Assembly: GCA_905221605.1 (NCBI GenBank) | Contig: CAJNDS010000049.1 | Coordinates: 1 to 64,000, forward strand | DNA length: 64,000 nucleotides | Reading direction: 5' to 3' | Source of the DNA: Symbiodinium natans | Lineage: Eukaryota; Sar; Dinophyceae; Suessiales; Symbiodiniaceae | In this document: in pieces, positions 1 through 11,661 of the stretch | How positions within the stretch are numbered: the first letter of the stretch is position 1 | How the letters are laid out: each line of letters starts with the position of its first letter | Position numbers and translations under genes: made by a program | Notes under the pieces: model-generated | Told to the model about the DNA's origin: nothing | The model's database searches: none | Seen by the model: the letters and a program-made list of their open reading frames with translations, nothing else

Positions 1-60
1 CCCCCCCCCTTCCCCTTCCCCCCCCCCCCCCGCCCTATGTGGGTCTCTGCGGTGTTTAGG
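1..60. repeat. C-rich tract at window start
   Basis: The first 31 bases are almost only C with a few TT pairs, followed by a short unique stretch leading into TTTAGGG-like sequence. It resembles the C/G homopolymer tracts seen at about 11.9, 12.2, 13.4, 14.4 and 36.8-37.7 kb. No gene is visible. Confidence 0.7.
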
Positions 61-295
61 CTTTAGAGTTTAGGGTTTAGGGAGTTGGGGGTGGGGGCAC
101 CTACTGTTGCGACTGGGCTCTGATTTGTTGGTTGAACCTCGGAGCCATGAGGAATTTCATGTTGAATACAGGGCAGGTCGGCCGCATCAGGGACCCTGGC
201 CTTACAGCGAGACTGCATGCTGTTGTTAGGGTTTAGGGTTTAGGGTTTAGGGTTTAGGGTTTAGGGTGGTTCACAGTCTCACAGTCTCTTGCAGG

Positions 296-350
296 AGAAA
301 CGGCGGCACTTGAGATCATTGCTGGCTGCATTGGGTGATGTGCTGGAGTG
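296..350 (+). CDS. Probable terminal exon, unknown protein
   Basis: An acceptor-like ctcttgcag is followed by an 18-codon frame beginning EKRRHLRSLLAALG and ending in TGA. It sits between TTTAGGG blocks like the other exon candidates. The protein is not recognised, and the call rests only on the acceptor, the codon pattern and the context. Confidence 0.4.
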
Positions 351-605
351 ATGACTTACATAGAGCAACGACTTGTCAGTCAGATCATCGGGTAGACCTG
401 AGGCTACACATGAATGCTCCCACCCGCAGACAGGAGGTCCATTTAATTTCTGTTCAAAAAGTGCCTTGCAGCAGTGAGTAGTCCTAGTAGTAGAGTAGGT
501 AACCTTTAATTCCCCCCCAGGTTACTGGACAACTCAGTAGTTATGGGTTAGGGTTTAGGGTTTAGGGTTTAGGGTTTAGGGTTTAGGGTTTAGGGTTTAG
601 GGTTT

Positions 606-715
606 AGGGTGCGGCATCGGCGGTCCTTGTTCGCGTCCTGGACAGCGGAGTTCAGGATCGGACCTCTGAAGGCAGGCTTCGGTGCGCAGATCGTCAAAAG
701 CAGCTTGTTTTTCCC
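606..715 (+). CDS. Possible coding exon, unknown protein
   Basis: This unique GC-rich segment lies between two TTTAGGG blocks. One plus-strand frame is open throughout and protein-like (AASAVLVRVLDSGVQD). No splice site is convincing, so this is a weak call. Confidence 0.3.
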
Positions 716-1403
716 AAGTCAGGGCTTAGGGTTTAGGGTTTAGGGTTTAGGGTTTAGGGTTTAGGGTTTAGGGTTTAGGGTTTAGGGTTTAGGGTTTAGG
801 GTTTAGGGTTTAGTTATCATATGATACCTCAGCTGCAAAACACCAAAACCCTAAAGCCCGAAAACCCTAAGACCCTAAAACAATAAAACCCCAAGCACTA
901 AATTCCTCAAACCCTCAAGGTTCCTTTTCTGCCCAACAACTGTGGAGTCCTAAGCTTGATTGGCTTAAGGACCCCCCCCCCCAAAAAAAAAACAAAAAAA
1001 ACAAAAGAAAACCAAAAAAGAACAGAAGAAACGAAAGAAGGCGCTCAAGGGAGGGAGGGTTTAGGGTTTAGGGTTTGGGGTTTAGGGTTTAGGGTTTAGG
1101 GTGCCTGGGTGCGGGATGTTTCTTTGGCTTCTACGGAAGTCGTTTATGAAACAAAAGACACCTCAGTGGCCGCAATTCGCTGGACATTTTTTCGGAGCTT
1201 CGTTTCAAGGATCTCGAGCTTAGGGGGCGGAACTTCTTTGTGCTACGCTGTAACAGCTCCATGGCCTCAGGAGACTGTTTCTGTTTTCGGGTATTTCCCC
1301 AAATAGGGGCACCCTTTATGTACCCCAAAATGGTTAGAGTCCGTATAACCGGAACTAAACCTAAACCCTAAACCCTAAACCCCAAACCCAAAAATTGGGT
1401 ACC

Positions 1404-1468
1404 CTTGCGCTGGTTGCGCCGGGCCACGCAGGCGATTGGTCTTTTCCTCCTCGGCGACAGTCTACAGG
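1404..1468 (+). CDS. Probable internal exon, unknown protein
   Basis: An open frame reading LRWLRRATQAIGLFLLGD ends directly at a consensus donor gtgagttg. The segment is flanked by CCCTAAA and TTTAGGG sequence. The donor makes this a better candidate than most isolated exons here. No family is recognised. Confidence 0.45.
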
Positions 1469-1553
1469 CGCCTGTGAGTTGCACCCCCAAGTTCCAAACC
1501 CCCTACCCTGTCAGGGGTTAGGGTTTTGGGTTTAGGGTTTAGGGTTTCGGGTC

Positions 1554-1657
1554 GGGATGTTGGCCCTGATGCTAACAGTCCTTAATAGGGGGATTATAAT
1601 CGGGGTACTATAATCGCTATTAAGGACTGTGACTGTTAGTATAAGGGGGAACATCCC
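1554..1657. mobile_element. MITE-like element, family A copy 1
   Basis: A 104-bp element starts GGGATGTT and ends AACATCCC. Subterminal inverted segments (ctaacagtccttaatagg and its complement near ctattaaggactgt) fold it into one long hairpin. It has no coding capacity. Related copies lie at 11256, 12434 and 34922. Confidence 0.8.
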
Positions 1658-2329
1658 AAGTTTCGGGTTTGTAGCTAAATAGGGTTGACTTGGAGCTTTG
1701 AAGTCGTTCCTACATCACGACTTCAGGCCCCGAGTATCTATCAACTTTGAATACACGGACCCTTGGGGCCAATTCCTATGCATGACCTGCCCATACCAAA
1801 CCCTAAACACCCGATTCCCAAACCTGCCCGAATGACAAAAAAGCAAGCCTCTTTTTGGGACTTCTGCTAGGAAAGGGGTAGCCCTAGGCCCGAAATCCAA
1901 TTCCTTCAAAAGGATCCCACGAGCCCTCCGACCTAAACTCCCGAAATCCCCGAAGCCCCTTGTCTAAAAGTAATTCAACATACCCCAAACCCGTACCCCA
2001 TGAACCTATAAACGGAGAACTTAAGGAAGGATGGTACCACATCCCTAAAGTTCTTTTAAGGGCCTGCCCAAAGGGGGATGCTGAAGATTTCTGAGACTTT
2101 GCCTGAAATCGAGGCCCTCAGAGGATCCACTCGATGAGACCATGCCCCTGGGATGTGCCGGGCTGAGAGGCTCAGGTTGCAGGGACAGGGCCACTGTAGC
2201 ACTGTAGGTTGCATTGCGCAGCATGACTCTCCCTGCATCCTAATCCCTAGGCCCGAAACCCAAAACCCTAAACCCGAAACCCGAAATCCTAAACCCTAAG
2301 CCCCAAACCCCAACCCCTGCAGCCCGCAG

Positions 2330-2425
2330 GGTGGCCAAAGCAAAGCAGGCTATCGGCTGTGGAAGCCCCTAAGCCCACCTGCCATAGACATTTTGACGGC
2401 CTTGAGCCGTGCTTTCCACCTTTAA
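2330..2425 (+). CDS. Probable terminal exon, unknown protein
   Basis: After the acceptor-like cccgcag, an unbroken 31-codon frame (GGQSKAGYRLWKPLSPPA...) runs to TAA. The other frames stop early. The product is unknown. Confidence 0.45.
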   Translation, partial: GGQSKAGYRLWKPLSPPAIDILTALSRAFHL

Positions 2426-2507
2426 GGGATTAAATAGGTTTAGGGTTCAGGGTTCAGGGTTCAGGGTTCAGGGTTTCGCTGAGGCACAAACCCCTACGGC
2501 TGGACAA

Positions 2508-2568
2508 AGTTCATGATTGAGCAGGTGCTCGTCTTGCTCGCTGTGAAACCACATCGGAACCCGCATCT
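2508..2568 (+). CDS. Possible exon, unknown protein
   Basis: After ctggacaaag, an open frame reads FMIEQVLVLLAVKPHRN. The flanks are telomere-like repeats. The donor is not clear, and the call depends mainly on the protein-like reading. Confidence 0.35.
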
Positions 2569-3154
2569 TGAAAAACCCTACCCTAACCGTAAACCCTAAA
2601 CCCTAAACCCTAAACCCTAAACCCTAAACCCTAAACCCTAAACCCTAAACCCTAAACCCTAAACCCTAAACCCTAAACCCTAAACCCTAAACCCTAAACC
2701 CTACAAAGCCCTCACCCTCAAGCCCCAAACCCTTGGACCTGACGACAGATCCTCCGAGACTTTGCCGTGGCCAATCCTACCTTTCCAGCCTCTTAACTCA
2801 AGGATGATTGATTTGGGGGTGTAGGGTTTAGGGGTTTAGGGGTTTAGGGGTTTAGGGGTTTAGGGTTTTAGGGTTTTAGGGTTTTAGGGGTTTAGGATCC
2901 CCTTGTAATAAGGACCCCAGTAAGGTATCCCTAATATCGTAACCCCCCATCATATTGAAACAGTGCGGTTTAATTAGGGTTTCGACTTTGGGCCTGCGTT
3001 GAGGGTTCGGGTTTAGGGTTTAGGGTTTAGGGTGTAGGGTGTAGGGTGTAGGGTTTCGGGTTTCGGGTTTAGGGTTTAGGGTTTAGGGTGAAGGTGCAGG
3101 GGTCCGCTGAACCAAGATGCTCGAACCCCACTCAAACCACACGATTTTCCCGAG

Positions 3155-3198
3155 ATCTCCATCCTGCGCTATTTCAACCCCGTGGGAGCACACCCGCC
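3155..3198 (+). CDS. UDP-glucose/galactose 4-epimerase exon (partial)
   Basis: The frame reads ISILRYFNPVGAHP, matching the LRYFNPxGAHxSG signature of GalE-type epimerases. These are NAD-dependent short-chain dehydrogenases that interconvert UDP-glucose and UDP-galactose. The exon follows a pyrimidine-rich ttttcccgag and ends at a GT donor, leaving two bases of the next codon. I did not find the Rossmann GxxGxxG exon upstream or the exon after the signature, so this is one exon of a larger or broken gene. Confidence 0.6.
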
Positions 3199-3230
3199 GT
3201 GTTTGGGGTTTGGGCTTGTTGGAGTGAGGA

Positions 3231-3710
3231 GTGAGTGAGTGGACGGCCTGGGGTGCACTCCGGCCAACGGAAACGTTCCCTCCCGCCATCTCTTCCCCCC
3301 TCCGCTTGCGTCATTGGGGAGGTCCGGCAAGAGTTCGACGCTCCGAGCCCCTCAATCCGAGCTGGGAAAAACGCCACCCGAACCTCCATGGCCCCCCCCC
3401 AAGCCGGGCGGCTTGGGTTGGATTTGGGCACTTAGGCAAGACAGCCCACTTCACAGGAACAGAAACTCTTCCCTTGCGATCCCTCACAAAGGTACTAAGC
3501 TGGGGGCATTGGCTCGGAGACAGGGCTTGGGGTGCGGGGTGGTCGTACCAAACACGCACACACGCACCGGCAGCAAGACTAAGGGAAAAAGCAAGTTCAG
3601 CTAATCCCCTTTTGGCTGCACAAACTCCCACAGTATCCCCTTGGCATGCGGGGCAATGCCTGCAACTCAAGGCACCGCCCCCGACCAGCCTTTTAAACCT
3701 TGAAGCGTAG
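3231..3710 (+). other. GC-rich unique region with unsupported open frames
   Basis: About 480 bases lacking telomere repeats have overlapping open frames on both strands, the longest 159 codons on plus. Composition alone could keep these frames open, and no frame shows a recognisable motif. It lies just downstream of the epimerase exon and could hold further exons, but none can be delimited. Confidence 0.3.
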
Positions 3711-4298
3711 ATCTGGGTTCAAGGTTCAGGAAGCCAGGACTGTGGCTCGTGGATTTGCTGGGTTTAGGGATGTTCGGGCTTTCGGCCCTTGTAGATTGTC
3801 GATGTTCGTGTTGAAGGTTGGCTCTGGGTAAGTGTCGCAGGCTCGAGGCAAGCAGCTCGCCTTTCAAACCCTAGGCCGCCTGAATTTGTTGCAACTTGAA
3901 CCCCAAAAACTTACAAGCTTAGTCGTTGGTAATCCGCATTTATGGAGTTAGGTACCTTACATCCCGCTGTGGAACCATTCCAGGGACTCCAACACGAAGA
4001 TTTTCCTGCTTAAGCACCAGTAAACCCCTGACCTCCTCTGGCCCCTGGCAGCAGGGTTTCAGGTGTAAACTCAAAGCGCCTAAGCCCCTGAAACCCCCGG
4101 CATAGCCCCCCGAAACCCTGGAGAAACTACACCCTAAACCCGAAACCTCAACCCTAAACGCTAAACCCAAAGACCCTAAACACTAAGACCCTAAACCCTA
4201 AAACCCTAAGACCCTAAGACCCTAAGACCCTAAAACCCTAAACCCTAAGACCTAAACCCTAAGACCCCTGCGTTTGCATAGTTCACCCTATGACCCGG

Positions 4299-4388
4299 CG
4301 GCCCCCGAGCCAGGATCTTCCTGGCAAGCTCACTGACATCCTCTGTGGGTTCCTGGACAAGGCATGTCTTGTCAGCTCCCTGCGTCTA
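4299..4388 (+). CDS. Probable exon, unknown protein
   Basis: This open frame between CCCTAAA and TTTAGGG blocks contains SQDLPGKLTDILCGFLDKA and further residues, with amphipathic spacing typical of coding sequence. No domain is recognised and the splice borders are uncertain. Confidence 0.42.
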
Positions 4389-6093
4389 GGGTTTAGGGTC
4401 TAGGGTTTATGGTCTTGGGTCTAGGGTTTAGGGTTTAGGGCTTAGGGTCCAGGGTCTAGGGTTTGGGGTTTAGGGTTTAGGGTTTAGCGTTGAGGGTTTA
4501 GGGTTTAGGGTTTAGGGCGCTAAAAAACCCGAGCACCCGAATCTGTTTCCAATCTCCTGAGACCTGAAGTCGGCAGAACCCTGCGCCCCTACTTGGAGGT
4601 TCATGGTTCTTATTAACAAATTTATACCTGTACTTATGACCCACTTATAAGCCCTTGAAGTGCCCCTTAATTCGGTTAGAAGTACAGTTACAAGGACAGT
4701 TAGAATTGGCTAACAAGCACCATGAACCTGCAAGTGGAAGGATCGAACCTCACCCCCAAATTCCTGGGTTGGACCCTATGCCAAACAATGAGGAATGTTG
4801 TTCCCTCATGATACAGGAGGGTTTAGGGTTCAGTCATGGTTTAAAGCGGTGTTTGGGTTTAAATTCGGGTTTAGGGTTTAATAGGCAACGCAGGTTTAGG
4901 GTTTAATGAGAGTTTAGGGTTTGGGATGTTGGCACCTCTTTTGCGGCTTGCCCTCCCCCCCATTGTGCCTAAACCCCTGGAGAACTTGTAGCCAAAGAAG
5001 CGTTTGCAGGTAGAAGGCCTCCTACGAGAGAGACATGTTCTTTCCTGCTTCATGAGTAGTAGCCTGGAAGTCGGGAGAGACCACCAAGTCCTGCTGACCG
5101 GTTGTAGGTCATGTTATTTATAGGGTAGAACGATAGGCCCTATGCTTGTGCTGCTGAGCCAAAATTGCTGTAGCTGCCGCAAGCAGTAGTCCGAGCTTCC
5201 CTACCTGCGGCACCATCGCACCTGGCTCAGATGTGCTTTCGCCGGCCAGTGCTTGACGTGGACACAACCTCCCTAAGCGCTTAAAGCCCATCCAATAAGC
5301 AACCCTAAACCCTAAACCCTAAACCCTAAACCAACGAAGCCTACATCCGACACACCCCGAGCCCATTCTGATAAGTTTGGCGGCCCCTTTTTGTGCGGTG
5401 GCAGGCCAAGCGGGACCCTCGAGACAGCCCGGGAGGCAGGAACTTCAAGACCCGTGGGTTTAGGGTTTAGGGTTCTGGGTTTGGGTTTAGGGTTTGGGGT
5501 TTGGGGTTTGGGGTGTGGGGTTTAGGGCTTAGGGCTTAGGGTGTAGGGTCTGTCCACTGTTGTTGGGGAAGCGTGGAAACCTAACAGGCTTAGGCCCGGG
5601 CTTATAGGGCTAAACGGTTGTAAGTTGTCCTAAGACAGTCGCGCAATGTGTGGCAGTTCCAATTCAGAGCACGGCAAACCGACCATTCAAGCAGGATTGG
5701 CAAGAGTCACCCTAAACCTAGGACCTAAGCCCTAGGCCCTAAGCCCTAAGCCCTAAGCCCTAAGCCCTAAACCCTAAACCCTAAACCCTAAACCCTAAAC
5801 AGCAACAGATTTGCTGAATGGCCCTCATGGGTCGACCTTGGTTTTCCTAGGCGGGAACGCGTATTCCAACACTTCCTAGAGGTTTCGTGTACATGTACCA
5901 AAGCTCAAAATCTCACATCCTTAGTCTCCATATCCCTTCCAAACCCTAAACCCTAAACCCTAAACCCTAAACCCTAAACCCTAAACCCTAAACCCTAAAC
6001 CCTAAACCCTAAACCCTAAGCCCTAAGCCCTAAGCCCTAAGCCCTAAGCCCTAAGCCCTAAACTTGCCCTAAACCCTACCTCCACACCTTTGG

Positions 6094-6195
6094 TCTGCAC
6101 TTATCGGAGCTCCGGCAGGCTGGGCAGCCTTTGATCTCACGGATGCCCACCGTGCGGCAGTGTTCAACCTCATAGGCACTTTGTTATGGGATTAG
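6094..6195 (+). CDS. Probable terminal exon, unknown protein
   Basis: The frame begins SALIGAPAGWAAFDLTDA and stays open for 33 codons to TAG; the other frames break. It is flanked by a CCCTAAA block upstream and TTTAGGG downstream. Confidence 0.45.
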   Translation, partial: SALIGAPAGWAAFDLTDAHRAAVFNLIGTLLWD

Positions 6196-6860
6196 GGTTT
6201 AGGGTTTAGGGTTTAGGGTTTAGGGTTTAGGGTTTAGGGTTAGGGTTTAGGGTTTAGGGTTTAGGGTTTAGGGTTAGAGCGTAGACTGTTGTGTAGCAAT
6301 TGCAATATTGACAAGCATTTACTTGCAGTTCAAAAAAATGTAATCAAGGTCTAACCTCATCCGATCGTAAGCAATGGTCTCGCCACATATAAACGGATGT
6401 GGACAACGGTGGTGAAGTACTCAGGACATTCAGTGTCAAGGCCCAGTGCTCTACATAGCCTGAATAGCAGGCCCCCCAGTTTACAACAGGATCTTTCAAA
6501 GGCGCGAATCATTAATATTTATACGGAGATGAAGGATTATGTCTCTCACTTGAATCGTCTAGGCTGGAGGTGGCTTGGCTTCGCAACCCAAGCGGGTTCG
6601 CAAGCACAAACGACAGCCCCAAAGCGATAAAAAAACAGGCTGGGACTGTGACAGGGTGCTAAACCCTAAAGCCTAAAGCCTAACCTCTAAAACCTAACGC
6701 CTAAAGCTTCAAGCCTGAACTTTAGTTTCAGGCTGAGAGGCATCTGACCCTAAGCCCTACAACCCTAAACCTTAAACCTTAAACCCTAAACCCCAAGCCC
6801 TACAACCCTAAACCCTAAACCCTAAACCCTAAACCCTAAACCCTAAACCCTGCACCTAAG

Positions 6861-6984
6861 GGCCGAAGTTGACACATTTTGCTTGGAGGCGTCTGCCTGG
6901 GGCACTTGGGCTGCCCTGCCTCGCTTGGAGCTGCACATAGAGACTATGAGAGAGCCCCAAAACCTTGCACCCTTGCTTTTTTAG
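6861..6984 (+). CDS. Probable terminal exon, unknown protein
   Basis: After cacctaag the frame AEVDTFCLEASAWGTWAALP continues for 40 codons to TAG, with no competing frame of similar quality. Function is unknown. Confidence 0.45.
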
Positions 6985-7557
6985 GGCTAGGGGTTGGGTT
7001 TAGGGTTTAGGGTTTAGGGGTTAAGGGTTTAGGGTTTAGGGTTTAGGGTTCAGGGTTTAGGGTTTAGGGTTTAGGGGGTTTAGGGTCTAGGGTTTACGGC
7101 TTGTAACCCCACTTATAAGTCTAAGTGCCCTGAACCTCCAAGTAAACCCCAAACCCTAAACCCTTCAACCCTAAACCCTTAAACCTTCAACCCTTAACCC
7201 GAAACCCTTCAACCCTTCACCCTTCAACCCTTAACCCTACACCATTAAAATTCAAAACCCTTAAACCCAAAACCCTAAACCCTAAACCCTAAACCCTAAA
7301 CCCAAAACCCTTAAACCCAAAACCCTTAACCCTAAACCCTAAGGTCGTTCAGGATGCTTTGCAGCTTTGGGGCTTACGGGGGACAGCCTTGAGACCCCTA
7401 AACCCTAAGACCGACACCCGAAATCTGAAACCTTTGGGGCTTAGGGCTTAGGGCTTAGGGCTTAGGGTTTAGGGTTTAGGGTTTAGGGTTTAGGGTTTAG
7501 GGTTTAGGGTTTAGGGTTTAGGGTTTAGGGTTTAGGGTTTAGGGTTCAGCTCTTGGC

Positions 7558-7646
7558 GCTTTGGGGACGGACTGTCGCACGAGAGGCAACACACAGAAGG
7601 CCGGCGCCACCCTGGAGTTGCTGCTCGGAGCCCTGGCTCGGGCGGG
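7558..7646 (+). CDS. Possible exon, unknown protein
   Basis: A GC-rich insert between two TTTAGGG arrays. Three plus frames are open; the most protein-like contains TRGNTQKAGATLELLLGA. The frame choice is uncertain. Confidence 0.3.
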
Positions 7647-8227
7647 TTTTAGGGTTTAGGGTTTAGGGTTTAGGGTTTAGGGTTAAGGGTTTAGAGTTTA
7701 GAGTTTAGGGTTAAGGGTTTAGGGTGTAGGGTTTAGGGTTTAGGGTGATTTGGGGTTTCAGGGTTTTGGGGCTTCAGGGTTTTATTCAGGGCTCCCACGC
7801 TCGCTGTGGGTTTCGGGTTTCAGGTTGTTTTGTGCTGTAGGGTTGTAAGATTCAGAGCCCAGCGTAGTTGTTTAGGGTTTCAGGGTTCAGGTTTAACAGG
7901 CCTTGTTCAAAATTCGGCTTCCCGAATATGTTTGCAATAGAACTGCCGGACCCTCATTAGGCACAACCCCATCCATGTAGGCCAATGTGTTGTGATAGAA
8001 TCCAACGCCGCAATTGCTGTACTCCGCTGTCCTCTATGCTCTGCATTCTCATTCAGCTTACCATGTGTGTGGCCCTAGGCCATACCCTAGTCTTTATGAA
8101 TAGGACCCTAAACCCTAAACCCTAAACCCCAAACCCCAAACCCCAAACCCTAACCCTAAACCCTAAACCCTAAACCCTAAACCCTAAACCCTACTATCTA
8201 ACCCTAATCCCTAAACCCTACACCCAG

Positions 8228-8309
8228 GCTGAGTCACGCCAGCAGCAACGCGCCGGAGCTCAATCGTGGCGCTGTCCGCAGGGCGCGCCGCACCTTCACA
8301 GTCATGCAG
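8228..8309 (+). CDS. Probable internal exon, unknown basic protein
   Basis: It has an acceptor-like cacccag and a donor gcag|gttta. The 27-codon frame ends RGAVRRARRTFTVMQ, which is rich in arginine. The intron that follows would start within the TTTAGGG array (GTTTAGGG), so the repeat itself would supply the donor. Confidence 0.45.
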
Positions 8310-8661
8310 GTTTAGGGTTTAGGGTTTAGGGTTTAGGGTTTAGGGTTTAGGGTTTAGGGTTTAGGGTTTAGGGTTTAGGGTTTAGGGTTTAGGGAAAGAT
8401 TCCTGAACCGGTTTAGGGTTTAGATTTGGATTCGGCTTCAGGCAGTTGGTGTACGGAGGGTTTCTGGATGTTTCTGGGATAGCTTCTGAGTCTGAACAGC
8501 ATCTTACATAGTTGGAAACCTCTTTCTCCGCATGCTATCCAGGATCCCCCCAAACCCTAAACCCAAAACCCTAAACCCTGAACCCTAATGTTACCCTATA
8601 CCCTATACCCTGCAAACCCTGAACCCTGTAAACCCAAACACCCGCCATCGTCTCTTGCCAG

Positions 8662-8718
8662 GCTTTCGCTCAAGGTCTCGGCGTGGCCGCGTGGGGCAGC
8701 CAAGATCCGCGGCAGTGA
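8662..8718 (+). CDS. Probable terminal exon, unknown protein
   Basis: After the acceptor gtctcttgccag the frame AFAQGLGVAAWGSQDPRQ ends in TGA. It may follow the exon at 8228-8309, but the join was not proven. Confidence 0.42.
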   Translation, partial: AFAQGLGVAAWGSQDPRQ

Positions 8719-9116
8719 CATAGCACCCTAGGTTCCAAAGAAGGCCCTCATTTCCTTTTTTTCCAGGTTCGGGGTTTAGGGTTTAGGGTTTAGGGTTTAG
8801 GGTTTAGGGTTTAGGGTTTAGGGTTATATGCCCCTTTAAACCAAAAAAGGGATCCCCTTTTTATCCCTAGGATGCTCTTGGTTCTCAGAACCCCTTAGAG
8901 GCGCAAACCGCCGCGGCGCCCCCCTTCACTTCAATGGGCCTCTTCGCCGTACAACCCTATATCCTGCACCCGACAGTTCCTACACCCTAAACCCAAAAAT
9001 CCTAAACCCCAAACCCTATATTCCCAGAATCCCTAACCCTTCCCCAAACTAAGAACCTTAAGAAACCGTAAGAACCCTAAGAACCCTCAAAGACCGCCCC
9101 CAACCTTCAACTCCAG

Positions 9117-9231
9117 GTCCCGCCACCTCGAGCTGACGTTGACAGCCATTGCCAAGGTTGCCGGCCCCTCAGCTCTTGAGATCACGGCACTCCGGCCCCC
9201 CCGCGCCTTCCTAACTAAGAGTTTAGGTTGA
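9117..9231 (+). CDS. Probable terminal exon, unknown protein
   Basis: After ctccag an open frame begins SRHLELTLTAIAKVAGPSAL and runs 37 codons to TGA. The codon pattern is strongly coding-like. No family is recognised. Confidence 0.48.
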
Positions 9232-9737
9232 GGGTTTAGGGGATTCGGGTTCAGGGTTTAGGGTTGAGGGTTCCGGGATTAGTTCTGGTTTAGGGGATTC
9301 GGGTTCAGGGTTCGGCGGTTTACAGGGGGCTGCAGTGAGATAGGTCGGTAAGCCTGCAGGCAACCCCGGCTCGCAAAGTGTGGTTCAGGGTTTAGGGTTT
9401 AGGGTTTAGGGTTTAGGGTTTAGGGTTTAGGGTTTAGGGTTTAGGGTTTAGGGTGCGGGGACCAGAGGGCGATGCTCGATGCAGGGCTAGATGGCAACCA
9501 ACCTGGCACCAAGCGCCTGGTCTTCCCATGTCCTCTGACTCTATCACCAAAACCCAAAGCCCTACGGTTTAGGGTTTAGGGTTCAGGGTTTAGGGCTTAG
9601 GGAAACCCTAGACCCTAAACCCCACGGCCCTAAGCCAGCTGTGAGGCCAAGACAGACGCGGCCACCCGAAGGACTTGTTGGTTCCTAGGGAACGAAGGAA
9701 ACAGAGTTCCCTGCCTGGGATCCCGTAATCTCCCGGG

Positions 9738-9821
9738 GTAGGGAATGAGGAATGAGGTACCCTACATAATCCTTGAACAGGTATGTATAGGGGATGTAGA
9801 GGACCTCATTCCCTGTCAAGA
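9738..9821. mobile_element. MITE-like element, family B copy 1
   Basis: TAGGGAATGAGG at the left and a complementary cctcattccctg at the right enclose about 60 bases that include the motif GGTACCCTACAT. It is non-coding. The best-preserved copy is at 11662-11767. Confidence 0.65.
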
Positions 9822-10057
9822 ACCAGGAAGATAAACAGGTGAAAGCTCTTGTTGAGAAGCCGAACCTTGCGTTACCATGAAAAATGCAGGGCGTTCTACC
9901 TTACTCGCCGTCTATGAACCCAACTTTTGGGGCAACATAGCTCAACTCCTGAACCCTAAACCCTAAACCCGAAACCCTAAACCCTAAACCCTAAACCCTA
10001 AACCCTAAACCCAGCAATTCCTTATTGAGATCCCTTAAGAGGACTGGCAGCCTGCAG

Positions 10058-10122
10058 AACGCCTGGTTCGGGAAGAGCACTGCAGCGCAGCTAGCAGAGC
10101 AGCCGGGGCCACAGGGATTGAA
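10058..10122 (+). CDS. Probable internal exon, unknown protein
   Basis: The exon lies between acceptor cctgcag and a GT donor that begins in telomere-like sequence (gtttgggtttaggg). The frame NAWFGKSTAAQLAEQPGPQG is unbroken. The product is unknown. Confidence 0.47.
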
Positions 10123-11255
10123 GTTTGGGTTTAGGGTTTAGGGTTTAGGGTTTAGGGTTTAGGGTTTAGGGTTTAGGGTTTAGGGTTTAGGGTTTAGGGT
10201 TTAGGGTTTAGGGTTTAGGGTTTAGGGTTTAGGGTTTAGGGTGGTGTGAGGCTTGAATGGGGCTTTAGGGGGCCAGCCCTTAGGTATGAACGGCTAAGGG
10301 CTTAGCAGAGTTTAGTGGCTAGTGGTTTGGGAGAAAACGCTGAACCCTAGGTTGTTTTGGGGGGGTGGGGTGGGGGATGGGGGTGGGATGGAACATAAGT
10401 TCTGAATCTGCGGAGTCAACGTCAAAGAGGCAGCACCTCTACCTTGAATCCTTAAACTTAAAGTAGTACTGCGTGTATCTTATATGAGTATGTATGTACA
10501 TGCAAGTACATATTCTCTCATCTTCATACATACACATCTTTTCTTACATAGTATGCTGAGCAACTGCGGCAGTGCCCCTGCAAGTTTCTGTACGCCGGGC
10601 AGCTGGGTAGGAGGGACTTCTTGAGTTTCTTGGGGTTTAGGAGTTCGCGCCTCATTCTTTCCCAACAACCCAGAAGCCTATAACCCAAACCTACAGTGTA
10701 GGGTGTAAGGCGTTTTCCGCCATGACTCGGGTGATGGTGCGGTCCGGTATCATGAGCAAAACTACAAAGTATCGAGACTACACCTGTCGAGCTGCTGAGG
10801 TTCCGTACCAGCTGCATTTCCTTTTCGTATCAGGTCGCTCTTCAAAGGACTACAAGGGGGGACCCTTATAAGGGACAATTAGGGGGCATTTAGGGGGGAC
10901 TCTCTCAGGTATATATGGGGATTATGTAGGATTATAGGAGAATAAGATTAGGGGTCCCTTCTAGGGGTCCCTCCTTTTGCCCCCTCAGCTCTCGCACACA
11001 GCCAAGTACCCAAGGTGGTTGATTTGTCCTGAGGCTCCGTGCCACTCTGCTCCTCTCGCTGGGCTTCTGCGCACGCCGGCGGAGACTTCTGGGAATTTCA
11101 CGGGGGGCTTGGGAAAACCTAAACCCTAAACCCGAAACCCTAAACACAACTTCTGGAGCTTCTAAACCAAATCCCTTGCACCCCAAACCTCGGAGTTTCG
11201 AGGCCCCTGGAACCCGGAGCCCTAAAATGAGAGATAGCCAATTTCCATATTACTT

Positions 11256-11354
11256 GGGATGTTGCCCCTTACACTAGCAGTCCTTCGTAGGGATCACAAT
11301 AGGGGTACTCTCATCCCTATTCAGGACTGTTAGTTAGTATACGCGGAACATCCC
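11256..11354. mobile_element. MITE-like element, family A copy 2
   Basis: It starts GGGATGTTGCC and ends GGAACATCCC. The internal inverted segments agcagtccttcgtaggg and cctattcaggactgtta match the other family A copies. Non-coding. Confidence 0.78.
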
Positions 11355-11462
11355 AACCCTACACCCTAAAGCCTAAACCCTAAAACCACAATCGGGGTAC
11401 TATATGATACCCTTCTAAGGAATTCGGACCCAGAGTGGGCCTTCTTTCCCTTTTGTTCGTGC

Positions 11463-11536
11463 TTAGGTTCTCGTACATGCCCCTGTAAACCCAAAAAGGC
11501 ACCCTCTTTTTATTCCTAGGTTGCTCTTGGGTCTAG
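11463..11536. mobile_element. Short dispersed element with CCTAGG right end
   Basis: The segment reads ...tgcccctgtaaacccaaa...ctttttattcctaggttgctcttgggtctagg. Similar copies are at 8824-8885, 25391-25452, 34279-34358 and partly 40733-40775. At 34358 the right end supplies the 3' splice AG of a PARP-like gene intron. No TIR is obvious. Confidence 0.6.
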
Positions 11537-11661
11537 GGAAGAATGTAGTTTTAGATGTTTTGGGGGGTGGTTCTTGCTGAGGCTTTCTTAATTCTGAAAC
11601 CTGCCGTTAAGCCCGAAGGCCCAAGTTCATGAATCCCTAACCCCATAGGGTTTAGCGTTGA

